Positions 37,596-46,118 of a stretch of 64,000 nucleotides of DNA are shown here, in pieces. Numbering within the stretch: the stretch's first letter is position 1; every line of letters starts with the position of its first letter. Below the pieces are notes generated by a model. The model did no database searches and was not told the origin of the DNA. It was given only the letters and a program-made list of their open reading frames with translations. The DNA lies in NCBI RefSeq assembly GCF_000520955.1, contig NZ_JACC01000027.1, positions 31,303 through 95,302 on the forward strand. The letters are read 5' to 3'. Both the position numbers and the translations under genes were made by a program. This stretch comes from Aquimarina pacifica. GTDB taxonomy: Bacteria; Bacteroidota; Bacteroidia; Flavobacteriales; Flavobacteriaceae.

Positions 37596-38435
37596 TTAAT
37601 CTTTTAAAAAATCTAGAATCATACGATCTACTTCCGGAAAAAACAAGGAATGACCAAATCCTTCTGTCGGAACAAGTGTAACATTTTTCCAATGTGTGCT
37701 AATTGCTTCCGCTTCTGTATAAGGTGTTATATCGTCTAGTTTATCATGAATCAATAATCCCTTAATAGTAATTTTTTTCGAAAAATCGGCCGACGAAAAC
37801 TCATCAAAATAGAAACCATGTTTCTCTTTAAAATATTGATCTAAGGCTTTCATAAATTTAGTAGAAAACCTAAGCACTTGTTGATACTCTTGTACCATTC
37901 TGGATAATTCTGAAGGAGGTGCTAACATGATTAACCTATCAATTTCTTGACTCGAATGAATGTATTGATGAAAAATGGTGGTCATTCCTCCCATAGAGTG
38001 GCCAATTACATAATTAGGACGATATAACTCTATGATTTTCTGAAGACACTCTGCGTTTAGCGGAATGTTAAATATCTTTCCAGATGAATTGCCATGTGCA
38101 GGTGCATCATAAGCAATGACGTTATACCCTTGTCTCTGTAATTTTTCTATGAGCTCTCTCCAACGAAACGAATTACTTTCCCACCCATGAACTAATAAAA
38201 CAGTTTCACCCATACCAGACCATCGATAGGTTTGGACATATACATCTTTTACAAGAACAACTTCATCTTCTGCTTCTTCAAGAAAATATTCTTGCTCTGG
38301 CAAAACACTCCCTTTTCTGGGAGTACAAAACAACACATATGCCTTTCTGAGCGCCTTTTTTTTATTAAAAAAAAAGAGGAATTGGATATATTTCCCAATG
38401 ATTACAGGTAGTTTTTTTTTATATTTTTCTTTCAT
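37596..38435 (-). CDS. Alpha/beta hydrolase
   Basis: The 279-residue protein has LLVHGWESNSFRW (oxyanion region), YDAPAHGNSSG, the nucleophile elbow GHSMGG and a C-terminal GFGHSLFFPEVD with the catalytic histidine. It is a cytosolic or peripherally bound serine hydrolase of unknown substrate; the basic N-terminus is positively charged. It overlaps the upstream cupin gene by one base (ATGA-type arrangement), so the two are co-translated. Confidence 0.88.
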   Translation of the reverse strand: MKEKYKKKLPVIIGKYIQFLFFFNKKKALRKAYVLFCTPRKGSVLPEQEYFLEEAEDEVVLVKDVYVQTYRWSGMGETVLLVHGWESNSFRWRELIEKLQRQGYNVIAYDAPAHGNSSGKIFNIPLNAECLQKIIELYRPNYVIGHSMGGMTTIFHQYIHSSQEIDRLIMLAPPSELSRMVQEYQQVLRFSTKFMKALDQYFKEKHGFYFDEFSSADFSKKITIKGLLIHDKLDDITPYTEAEAISTHWKNVTLVPTEGFGHSLFFPEVDRMILDFLKD

Positions 38436-38800
38436 TAATCTTCACGATGAACTGCCTCCATAGTAAATGCAGGAAGACAAATGGCAAGATACTCACATTC
38501 TTCATTAAAAGGGTTAGAATATTGAATTCTTGTATGTTTTTTTATTTTTATGGATTGTCCAGCTTCTAATATTATTTTTTCATTATCAATAAAGAATTGT
38601 TTTTTACCTTTTATGATATATGTATACTCATCAAAATCAGGAGTCTGAAAAGGTTCACTCCACCCAGGAGGTGCTATCATATGAGCGATACTAATATTAG
38701 AACTTTTATCCGACGCCATTCCAAAATGTTCTTCGATTAGCTTACCATCTGTGGTAGGAACTACAAAAGGTGATTTCTGAATTGTATATTTTTTACTCAT
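38435..38800 (-). CDS. Cupin-domain protein
   Basis: This 121-residue single cupin contains PPGWSEPFQTPDFDEYTYIIKG and IILEAGQSIKIKKHTRIQYSNP, the two cupin motifs. The first motif lacks the usual HxH pair (it has Trp-Ser-Glu and Asp-Glu-Tyr), so metal binding is doubtful. It lies between a lipoprotein gene (5 bases upstream) and the hydrolase gene (1-base overlap), forming a three-gene operon of unknown purpose. Confidence 0.8.
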   Translation of the reverse strand: MSKKYTIQKSPFVVPTTDGKLIEEHFGMASDKSSNISIAHMIAPPGWSEPFQTPDFDEYTYIIKGKKQFFIDNEKIILEAGQSIKIKKHTRIQYSNPFNEECEYLAICLPAFTMEAVHRED

Positions 38801-38805
38801 ACCTT

Positions 38806-39372
38806 TTATTTATTATCCCAATGAATCCAAAAATGTTTAATCTTTGCAGAATCAGGGATATCTGTATCAGTTATCTTAGCATCTGTACTTGTTTGAAACT
38901 TAGCCGGTAATTCTTTCTTACTAATGGTAAAATAAGCCTGAATACTATCGACAAATATAACCGCAGTACTTAACGTGTTATTAATTTTTGAAATTGTGTA
39001 GTACTCCTTAATATCCTTAAAAACACTTGTAGAAGATAAGCCAGAAGCTGTTTTGTATCTAGGGTCAATTATTTGGATATTTTCTATGGTAGAACTAGGA
39101 TCAGACTCCTCATGAGCTTCTAGCACTAATAGTTTAGCTCCACCTTTTTCATATATCTCTATTTCGTTAGACGCACTTATTAGTTGTTCTTCTCCAATTC
39201 TTTTTACAATTGAATCATTAGCAAAAATAGAATCTAAGTCTCTAACACGCGTTTCATGAGTCAAAAGCCCTACCTCATTGATGCCAATCTCAAAAGGATC
39301 TTGTTTTACTTCTTTATTACAGCTGTAAATACTTATCAAAACGAATAGGATGATAGAAATTCTTTTTATCAT
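38806..39372 (-). CDS. Hypothetical lipoprotein
   Basis: The 188-residue protein has a lipoprotein signal ending in ISIYSC (Cys18) and a soluble body beginning GINEVGLLTHETRVRDLDSIFAND (in part). The layout, with an early GxxxGLLTxxTxVxDL pattern, recalls small periplasmic proteins of Bacteroidetes that I cannot name. It is the first gene of the lipoprotein-cupin-hydrolase operon and lies 19 bases after the HerA-like gene, so it may be part of a longer transcript. Confidence 0.65.
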   Translation of the reverse strand: MIKRISIILFVLISIYSCNKEVKQDPFEIGINEVGLLTHETRVRDLDSIFANDSIVKRIGEEQLISASNEIEIYEKGGAKLLVLEAHEESDPSSTIENIQIIDPRYKTASGLSSTSVFKDIKEYYTISKINNTLSTAVIFVDSIQAYFTISKKELPAKFQTSTDAKITDTDIPDSAKIKHFWIHWDNK

Positions 39373-39391
39373 AATGAATTATGTATTAATT

Positions 39392-40927
39392 TTACTTTAG
39401 TAGTTTATTAAGTACCCCCAAAGCACCTCTTATAAAAGTAGCACTTGTAAGTACTTTTATAATTGCTTTTTCTGTAGTACTTGATTTTCTGCTTGATTTT
39501 CGAGAACTCGACGAGCTCTTATTTAATTTTTCTCTTTCTTTCTTTGCTTTTTCTTTTGCCTCTTCTGCTTCTGCTTTTTCAATTTTTTTATTCAATAACT
39601 CATAAGCACTTTCTCTATCTATTTCTTCATTATATTTAGGTATTAACTCTGATTTTTTTAACACAGCTTTTAATTCGTTATCACTTAGTATATCCATTCG
39701 ACTCATCGGAGCCCTCAGCATAGTAGCTGCTAATGGTGTAGGTCTTCCCTTTTCATCTAACGCAGACACCAAAGCTTCTCCAATCCCTAAAGAGGTAAGA
39801 ACTTCTTTGGTATCATAAAACTCAGAAATAGGGTAATTCTCTGCAGTTAGCTTAATTGCTTTTCTGTCTTTTGCTGTAAACGCTCTTAGCGCATGCTGAA
39901 TTTTTAATCCTAATTGGCTCAAAACCCCATCTGGTACATCTGTTGGATTTTGAGTCACAAAATACAACCCTACTCCTTTTGAACGTATCAACTTTACGAT
40001 ACTCTCTATTTGACCCATTAACGCATTAGAAGCTTCTTTAAAAATTAGATGTGCCTCATCAAGAAAAATAACCAATTCTGGTCTACCACTATCTCCTTGC
40101 TCTGGAAAAGTTCCGTATATTTCTGCCAATAGGCTGAGCATAAAAGTCGAAAATAGTTTTGGTTTATCTTGTATGTCCGTTAATCTAATTATATTAATAA
40201 TACCCCTACCATTTTCATCAATGCGACATAAATCTTGAACATCAAAAGAAGTTTCCCCAAAAAACAAATCAGCTCCTTGTTGTTCTAGCTCTACAATCTT
40301 TCGCAAAATCGCTCCAGTTGATGCTGTAGATATACGTCCATAATCTTTTTCAAGCGTCTCTCTTCCCTCTTTTGTTGCAAATTGTAGTACCTTTTTAAGA
40401 TCCTTAAGATCTAATAACGGCAATTTATTATCATCACAATACTTAAAAATTACAGAAATAATTCCTGCCTGAGTAGAAGTAACATCTAGAATTCTAGATA
40501 ACAGAACTGGTCCAAACTCACTAACTGTAGCACGAAGTCGAACTCCATCTTGCTCAGACAAGCTTAATATCTCTACGGGAAATGCTTTAGGGTCAAAAGG
40601 TATTCCTATTTTTTCATGGCGCTCATCAATTTTTGCATGCCCAGGACTTGCTGCTGCAATACCACTGAGATCTCCTTTAATATCCATTAAAACTACAGGA
40701 ATCCCCTGCTCACTCAAATTTTCTGCAATAACTTGTAATGTTTTTGTTTTACCAGTACCCGTAGCACCTGCTATCAACCCATGACGGTTTAACGTTTTGA
40801 GAGGTATCTTTACATGAGCTTCAGTTATTGTTTCTCCTTTATGCATTGCAGCCCCCATTGTAAGGAAATCCCCTTTTGTTTTGTAACCTTCATTGATATG
40901 ATCAAGAAATGCCTGATTATCGCTCAT
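39392..40927 (-). CDS. HerA-like ATPase (DUF853)
   Basis: The 511-residue cytosolic protein has the Walker A motif GATGTGKT (54-61), Walker B LVIFLDEAH (about 285-293) and VGLYFVTQNPTDVPDGVLSQLG, the conserved text of the DUF853/YjgR group of HerA-type P-loop ATPases. HerA helicases act in DNA-end processing, but the role of this group is unsettled. The C-terminus (about 445-511) is a lysine/glutamate-rich coil and a serine-rich linker, ending in a hydrophobic helix. It is a stand-alone gene with the lipoprotein gene after it. Confidence 0.9.
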   Translation of the reverse strand: MSDNQAFLDHINEGYKTKGDFLTMGAAMHKGETITEAHVKIPLKTLNRHGLIAGATGTGKTKTLQVIAENLSEQGIPVVLMDIKGDLSGIAAASPGHAKIDERHEKIGIPFDPKAFPVEILSLSEQDGVRLRATVSEFGPVLLSRILDVTSTQAGIISVIFKYCDDNKLPLLDLKDLKKVLQFATKEGRETLEKDYGRISTASTGAILRKIVELEQQGADLFFGETSFDVQDLCRIDENGRGIINIIRLTDIQDKPKLFSTFMLSLLAEIYGTFPEQGDSGRPELVIFLDEAHLIFKEASNALMGQIESIVKLIRSKGVGLYFVTQNPTDVPDGVLSQLGLKIQHALRAFTAKDRKAIKLTAENYPISEFYDTKEVLTSLGIGEALVSALDEKGRPTPLAATMLRAPMSRMDILSDNELKAVLKKSELIPKYNEEIDRESAYELLNKKIEKAEAEEAKEKAKKEREKLNKSSSSSRKSSRKSSTTEKAIIKVLTSATFIRGALGVLNKLLK

Positions 40928-41041
40928 AATTTGATATAATTTTTCATAAAAATAGCAATCTTAATTTTTCTATTGAAATTATACGTTATTTTTAATACAA
41001 AGTAAAAAAAATTACTAACCTATAACAACTCATAAAACCAT

Positions 41042-41491
41042 ATGAAAAAAGTTATATCAATTGGTTTACTGTTCCTATTAATAAGTTGTAAACCAAATTC
41101 TCCAACTTCCGAAAACTCAATAATTTTTCATAAGACTCATGAACCAAAAAAGGCAAATGCGCCATTTTCTGATGCTGTACAAGTAGGTAATTTATTCTTT
41201 TTATCAGGACAAATAGGCATAAATCATACAACAAGAAAACTTGTTGACGGCGGTATAGAAGCAGAAACAAAACAAGCTCTTGAGAATATCAAATCCGTCC
41301 TAGAACAACATGATATGAAAATGGACAATATTGTTAAGTGCACAGTCATACTATCTAACATAGAAGATTTTGCTTCTTTTAATAAAATATACAAAATGTA
41401 TCTACCTCAAAAACCCGCACGAACTACATTTGCGGCTTCTGGATTAGCACTTGGCGCAAAAATAGAAATCGAATGTATTGCTGCTAAATAA
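41042..41491 (+). CDS. RidA-family protein with a lipoprotein signal
   Basis: The 149-residue protein has the RidA/YjgF domain: FFLSGQIGINHTT, ETKQALENIKSVLEQHDM, NIVKCTVILSNIEDFASFN and PARTTFAASGLALGAKIEIECIA, including the Arg and Glu that bind the imine substrate carboxylate. RidA is normally a cytosolic trimer that hydrolyses reactive enamines/imines from amino-acid metabolism. Here residues 1-16 (MKKVISIGLLFLLISC) form a lipoprotein signal, so the protein is probably periplasmic or outer-membrane attached, which is unusual. It stands alone between the HerA-like gene and queE. Confidence 0.9.
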   Translation: MKKVISIGLLFLLISCKPNSPTSENSIIFHKTHEPKKANAPFSDAVQVGNLFFLSGQIGINHTTRKLVDGGIEAETKQALENIKSVLEQHDMKMDNIVKCTVILSNIEDFASFNKIYKMYLPQKPARTTFAASGLALGAKIEIECIAAK

Positions 41492-41621
41492 ATTGTGTAA
41501 CCAAAAACACCCAAAATACTAACACGTGATCAAGAAACCACTATTTTTAACTGAAATCAAAAAAGTGTAAACCACTTCATAGTATCAGAATTATCTAAAA
41601 ATCCGAATTCATAATCATAAC

Positions 41622-41648
41622 TTGATAATTTATTATTATTTACCTTTG
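41622..41648 (+). promoter_or_regulatory. Promoter of queE
   Basis: TTG at 41622-41624, a 16-base spacer (slightly short) and TACCTTTG at 41641-41648. The box ends 7 bases before the ATG at 41656, so the mRNA may be leaderless; the in-frame ATG at 41686 would allow a normal leader. Confidence 0.55.
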
Positions 41649-41655
41649 CACCCTT

Positions 41656-42285
41656 ATGCAAGAGAGTGTACAAAAATTGGTAAACATGGGTAAGATGCTT
41701 CCTTTAATGGAAGAATTTTATACTATTCAGGGAGAAGGGTTTCATAAAGGAACAGCTGCGTATTTCGTAAGGATTGGTGGCTGCGATGTTGGTTGCCATT
41801 GGTGTGATGTAAAGGAGAGTTGGAACGCAGAATTACATCCCCCTACAGATACAGATATTATTATCACAAATTCTCTTAGGCATAGCAATGTAATTGTTGT
41901 TACAGGAGGTGAACCATTGACATGGGATATGAACCCTCTAACTAGAGGTCTTAAAGAAAAAGGTGCACAAACACATATAGAAACCTCTGGTGCATATCCA
42001 CTTACTGGAGATTGGGATTGGATTTGTCTTTCGCCCAAAAAAGTAAAACTTCCAACAGAAGAAATTTATTCTAAAGCAGATGAATTAAAGTGCATAGTAT
42101 ACAATAAAAATGATTTTGAGTTTGCAGAGCAACAAGCATCAAAAGTGCAAGATAATTGTATACTGTATCTACAACCAGAATGGAGTGTACGGGAAAAAAT
42201 AATTCCACTTATAGTGGATTATGTTATGAAAAACCCAAAATGGAAAATATCTCTACAGACTCATAAATATCTCAATATCCCATAG
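41656..42285 (+). CDS. queE: 7-carboxy-7-deazaguanine synthase
   Basis: QueE is a radical-SAM enzyme that makes the 7-deazaguanine core for queuosine tRNA modification. The 209-residue product has TIQGEGFHKGTAAYFVRIGG and the iron-sulfur motif CDVGCHWC (Cys43, Cys47, Cys50), then VVTGGEPL and HIETSG. The CxxxCxxC spacing is the standard radical-SAM cluster. No other queuosine gene is nearby. The 10 residues before Met11 (start 41686) are less certain. Confidence 0.93.
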   Translation: MQESVQKLVNMGKMLPLMEEFYTIQGEGFHKGTAAYFVRIGGCDVGCHWCDVKESWNAELHPPTDTDIIITNSLRHSNVIVVTGGEPLTWDMNPLTRGLKEKGAQTHIETSGAYPLTGDWDWICLSPKKVKLPTEEIYSKADELKCIVYNKNDFEFAEQQASKVQDNCILYLQPEWSVREKIIPLIVDYVMKNPKWKISLQTHKYLNIP

Positions 42286-42570
42286 TGAAACACCTTTTTT
42301 TAACGGGTTGCTGACGTTTTACAAAAATATACAAGTATCTAGCATTTAGAGTTTTACGGAAAAACCATATTGTCATTGACAAATTCCCTTGAGCTCATTT
42401 TTAACTTGAAGGAAAAATACTACAGACTGCTTTCTACTTAACATTTTTTTATAGTTTTTTAACTATGTTTTTCAAACTTGTATCGAAAACAGAATTTTTA
42501 CTTTTGTTTTATTTTATCTAACTATCAGATATCCTTAATTTTACCCCAAAATCATTTAAATCATAATTTT
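42286..42570. other. Gap before mini-protein copy 3
   Basis: These 285 bases hold no gene. The right end contains the promoter at 42478-42506. Confidence 0.5.
42478..42506 (+). promoter_or_regulatory. Promoter of mini-protein copy 3
   Basis: TTG at 42478-42480, an 18-base spacer and TACTTTTG at 42499-42506 fit the flavobacterial consensus in both boxes. The predicted leader before the ATG at 42571 is about 58 bases. Confidence 0.7.
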
Positions 42571-42669
42571 ATGGGACAGTTTTACACAACTTTTGGATTA
42601 ACTTTTAGATCAGTGCTTAATTTTATTAAGGAGTTACCTGGTGCATCTCTTTATGCAATGCGCAGATAA
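42571..42669 (+). CDS. 32-residue mini-protein, copy 3 of an unnamed family
   Basis: The frame encodes 32 residues starting MGQFYTTFGLTFR and ending ELPGASLYAMRR. It shares length and layout with copies 1 and 2, about 29 kb to the left, and has a full -33/-7 promoter. The frame is open further upstream (to 42478) but that part overlaps the promoter, so the ATG at 42571 is preferred. A weak hairpin (42738-42773) follows. Like the other copies it stands alone in a gene-poor gap, with no neighbour suggesting function. Confidence 0.78.
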   Translation: MGQFYTTFGLTFRSVLNFIKELPGASLYAMRR

Positions 42670-43387
42670 TTAAGAGCTACTTGATTTGATTAATTCTTAG
42701 AAAACAGAACTCTAAATTAGCAAAAAACTCAACTCATTTTTGACAAACCTGTAAGTTTTTGTGCTTGTCAAAATACTTTTATATATCATTGCTAAGGATG
42801 TAGTTCTTTTTTTTATTTTCAAATTTTAAAGTAGACACGATCATTACGTTAAATTGTGTCATTAAGTTAAAGGAAAAATTAAACCTTATTAGGCTTTTTA
42901 CTATCGACCTATTTTTAGTATTATGCCTAGATATTTACATCAAATTTTTATTAAAACTTTTAAAGTTTTGTCCCCCAAAATAATTCTTTAACAATCGTTT
43001 TCAAAAAATAGAATATAGGGCTGTTTAACCTATAACTTAATGACATTGATTTTTTACCCATCTTATACTTCATAGACTGGGGTTTATTAAATATAGTTTA
43101 CTAACTATATATACACTACAGCAATAATAAGATTATTGTTCGATCAAAAAATTTATTGAGACCTTCTTTATCTTAAGGTATTTTGCTTTACCTCTAAAAA
43201 CTAAGGCAAACACTCTGGTTTCTGATCAATCGTAGCTGAACTACCTTAAAAAATTAGTGAAACACATGTTTTTATAATTTTCTAAGCTTATTTAAGAAGC
43301 TATAGTACAGACAATAGCTAAAAAGTTTCTCTTCCCACTTTCGAAATGCATCTATTTTATCTACTTTTATTTTTTATATCAGAACAG
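42670..43387. other. Long gap between mini-protein copy 3 and the DUF192 gene
   Basis: This stretch of about 700 bases has no convincing coding sequence. TTTTGACAA (42738-42746) and TTGTCAAAA (42765-42773) can form a 9-bp hairpin that may end the mini-protein transcript. The remainder is AT-rich without repeats that I could detect. Confidence 0.5.
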
Positions 43388-43885
43388 ATGAAAAAAAGCA
43401 TTCTTATTTTATTTATACTTACTTCTTTTACCACATTATTATCTTGTAAAACAGAGTCTCGAAATGATCAAAATCTCGTTAAAGAAATCGTCTTTACCAA
43501 AGAAGGAGAACTCTCAATATTCGGTAAAAGTAATTCGGAATTCAATATTATAACTGAGTTAGATATAGAATTAGCTGATGATGAGTATCAAATACAAACT
43601 GGTCTTATGTATCGAGAATCTATGCTAGATAACCAAGGAATGTTGTTCGTTTTTCCTGAGGAAGCTCAACGATCTTTTTACATGAAAAACACAGAATTCT
43701 CTCTAGATATCATTTTTATTGATGGTCAAAAGAAAGTAGTAAGTATACAAAAAAATGCTAAACCTTTTGATGAAACATCTTTGCCCTCTTTAGAACCCGC
43801 ACAATTTGTACTAGAAGTAAACGCTTCACTTACCGAGGTCTGGAACCTTAAGGTTGGTGATTCTATTTCTTTTACCAAAATGTAA
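43388..43885 (+). CDS. DUF192 lipoprotein
   Basis: From the ATG at 43388 the protein is 165 residues with a lipoprotein signal (MKKSILILFILTSFTTLLSC). The DUF192 domain follows, with the conserved ADDEYQIQTGLMYRESMLDNQ (in part), GMLFVFPEE, SFYMKNTEFSLDIIFID and AQFVLEVNA. An upstream ATG at 43346 would put extra residues before the signal. Function of the family is unknown; it forms a small compact beta-barrel, here presumably periplasmic. A bidirectional terminator separates it from kynU. Confidence 0.88.
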   Translation: MKKSILILFILTSFTTLLSCKTESRNDQNLVKEIVFTKEGELSIFGKSNSEFNIITELDIELADDEYQIQTGLMYRESMLDNQGMLFVFPEEAQRSFYMKNTEFSLDIIFIDGQKKVVSIQKNAKPFDETSLPSLEPAQFVLEVNASLTEVWNLKVGDSISFTKM

Positions 43886-43896
43886 TTAAGTAACCC

Positions 43897-43924
43897 AAAA
43901 AGACTGATAAAATCAGTCTTTTTT
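43897..43924. terminator. Bidirectional terminator between the DUF192 gene and kynU
   Basis: AAAAGACTGAT with ATCAGTCTTTTTT: stem 43901-43908/43912-43919, A run on the left and T run on the right. The convergent genes end at 43885 and 43933. Confidence 0.88.
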
Positions 43925-43932
43925 GCTATAGA

Positions 43933-45225
43933 TTATACTTTCTTACTTCTACTTTCTAAAATAGCTTTTTTAAGTATCTGTCCGAACTCAAACATGTCCT
44001 CATATGAGCAATAGAAAGGAGCCGGGGCCAATCTAATTACATTAGGTTCTCGCCAATCGGTAATCACTCCATTTTTCATCAGATAATCAAATATTTTTCT
44101 CCCTTCGCCATGTAAAAATACCGAAAGTTGTGTACCTCTATCTTTTTGGGAAGAAGGTGTTATAATTTCAAAATCACTATCTGACTCAACAGCAATTTCC
44201 TTTAAAACATAGGTTAGAAAGGAAACCATAAGATTTCGCTTTTTGATAAGGGAATCCATACCAACGGTATCAAACAATTCTAAGGAAGCCAAGTAAGGTG
44301 CTAATGCCAGAATTGGAGCATTACTCAATTGCCAAGCATCAGCATTGTTCATAGGCTCAAACTCTGGTTTCATAAGAAAACGAGTTTCTTTGCTTGTTCC
44401 CCACCAACCTTCGAATCTATTAATATTTTTTTGTCCGTGAAAACGTTCATGTATGAAACAACCAGATGCATTACCCGGACCACTATTCATATACTTATAG
44501 CTACACCAAGAAGCAAAATCTACATTCCAATTATGTAGTTCTAATTTTATATTCCCCGCTGCATGAGCTAGATCCCACCCGACCATTGCTCCTACGGCAT
44601 GTCCTGCTTCAGTAATAGCCTTCATATCGAACACTTGTCCTGTATAATAATTCACACCACCTATCAGCAACAAAGCACACTCATCACCTACTTCCTCTAT
44701 AGTATCAAGTATGTCTTGAGTCCTAAAATTGTGCTCTCCTTCTCTTTTTTTTATTTCTACAATGGCATCTGTATGTTCATATCCATGAAATCTAACCTGG
44801 CTCTGCAATAAATACTGATCACTAGGAAAAGCCTTTTCTTCACAAATAATCTTATAGCGTTTCCCTTGGGGCCGATAAAAAGAAACCATTAATAAATGAA
44901 GATTCACAGTCAAGGTATTCATAACTGTAATTTCTTGAGGTTTTGCCCCTACAATTTTACTAAGTGGTATTGCTAAACGCTCATGATAATCCCACCACGG
45001 TTTTTCTGCATAAAAATGTCCTTCTACCGCCAAATCTGCCCAATCCTTCATAACCTCATCAACATATTTCTGCGTATTCTTAGGTTGAAGGCCCAATGAA
45101 TTTCCCGCAAAATAAATTACTTCTTTTCCTTCTACTTTAGGGAATAAGAATTGGTCTTTATATGCTCTTAATTCATCTTTTTGATCTAATTCTTGAGCAA
45201 ATTCTCTAGTATTCTCGAACTGCAT
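43933..45225 (-). CDS. kynU: Kynureninase
   Basis: This PLP enzyme cleaves kynurenine or 3-hydroxykynurenine to anthranilate or 3-hydroxyanthranilate plus alanine. The 430-residue product has NSLGLQPKNTQKYVDEVMKDW near the start, VGWDLAHAAGN and the PLP-lysine context CSYKYMNSGPGNASG. The family length is about 420-430. A -7 box (TATTTTTG, 45242-45249) precedes the start. Kmo lies 11 kb away; an enzyme making or using the pathway ends is not in the window. Confidence 0.95.
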   Translation of the reverse strand: MQFENTREFAQELDQKDELRAYKDQFLFPKVEGKEVIYFAGNSLGLQPKNTQKYVDEVMKDWADLAVEGHFYAEKPWWDYHERLAIPLSKIVGAKPQEITVMNTLTVNLHLLMVSFYRPQGKRYKIICEEKAFPSDQYLLQSQVRFHGYEHTDAIVEIKKREGEHNFRTQDILDTIEEVGDECALLLIGGVNYYTGQVFDMKAITEAGHAVGAMVGWDLAHAAGNIKLELHNWNVDFASWCSYKYMNSGPGNASGCFIHERFHGQKNINRFEGWWGTSKETRFLMKPEFEPMNNADAWQLSNAPILALAPYLASLELFDTVGMDSLIKKRNLMVSFLTYVLKEIAVESDSDFEIITPSSQKDRGTQLSVFLHGEGRKIFDYLMKNGVITDWREPNVIRLAPAPFYCSYEDMFEFGQILKKAILESRSKKV

Positions 45226-45241
45226 TCGTTGCTTTTTACAT

Positions 45242-45249
45242 CAAAAATA
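45242..45249 (-). promoter_or_regulatory. -7 element of kynU
   Basis: The minus strand reads TATTTTTG, matching TAnnTTTG, 16 bases before the start codon. Confidence 0.6.
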
Positions 45250-45329
45250 CACAATCTCCTCTTTAAACACCTAAAAAATAATTTGTATTAGAATTAGACA
45301 GTATAATCTTTTATAGACTAAAGTTTTTT

Positions 45330-45337
45330 TAGTTTTG
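45330..45337 (+). promoter_or_regulatory. -7 element of the O-methyltransferase gene
   Basis: TAGTTTTG matches TAnnTTTG exactly, 15 bases before the ATG at 45353. Confidence 0.55.
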
Positions 45338-45352
45338 TAAAAAAATCACACC

Positions 45353-46000
45353 ATGCATTTTATTCCTGAAGAATTAGACACCTATGTGGTAAAACACAGT
45401 CAAAAAGAACCCGAATTATTGCAACAATTAACAAGAGAGACGTACCAAAAAATACTTCAGCCCAGAATGCTAAGTGGCCCCTACCAAGGTAGAGTTTTAA
45501 GTATGTTATCTAAACTGGTTAATCCAAAAAACATCTTAGAAATAGGGACGTATACAGGATATTCTGCATTATGCTTGGCAGAAGGCATGCAAAACAATGG
45601 GGCCTTGCATACCATTGATATAAATGAAGAGTTAGAGGATTTTCAGAGAAAATATTTCAACCTTTCGCCTTATGGCAATAAAATACATCAACATATAGGA
45701 GACGCTACTAAAATCATTGACTCTATTAACCTAACATTTGATTTGGTTTTTATAGATGCTGATAAACCAAACTATAGCAATTATTTTGAATTGATAATTA
45801 ACAAAATGAATCCAGGTGGCATTATCCTTTCTGATAATGTATTATGGAGTGGTAAGGTGATTCAAAAAATTAAAAAAGATGATATTACTACTAAAGCGTT
45901 GTTAGACTACAATAAACTTCTTGTAGAAGACGAAAGAGTAGAAACTGTGCTATTACCTATACGCGATGGTCTAACCATCAGTAGAGTTACATCAATCTAA
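45353..46000 (+). CDS. O-methyltransferase (SAM-dependent, class I)
   Basis: The 215-residue protein belongs to the small catechol-O-methyltransferase-like group: SAM motif ILEIGTYTGYSALCLAEGM, acidic end of strand 2 in HTIDINEE, DLVFIDADKPNYSNYFE (metal/substrate region) and GGIILSDNVLWSGKV. Such enzymes are Mg-dependent and methylate catechol-like hydroxyls. The gene is divergent from kynU, whose product pathway gives 3-hydroxyanthranilate, a possible but unproved aromatic substrate. A shared terminator with the subtilase gene follows. Confidence 0.92.
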   Translation: MHFIPEELDTYVVKHSQKEPELLQQLTRETYQKILQPRMLSGPYQGRVLSMLSKLVNPKNILEIGTYTGYSALCLAEGMQNNGALHTIDINEELEDFQRKYFNLSPYGNKIHQHIGDATKIIDSINLTFDLVFIDADKPNYSNYFELIINKMNPGGIILSDNVLWSGKVIQKIKKDDITTKALLDYNKLLVEDERVETVLLPIRDGLTISRVTSI

Positions 46001-46046
46001 TTTGCCTGTGCGTGCGTGAAGAACATCGCAGAGTTTCCTTTTAATA

Positions 46047-46088
46047 AAAAAGCTCAGTTATTTTGCTTACACAATAACTGAGCTTTTT
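46047..46088. terminator. Bidirectional terminator, omt/subtilase
   Basis: AAAAAGCTCAGTTATT (46047-46062) pairs with AATAACTGAGCTTTTT (46073-46088), 16 bp, 10-base loop, between convergent genes. Confidence 0.9.
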
Positions 46089-46118
46089 AAGGTAATCTAT
46101 CCATTGGGGGATGGGAGA

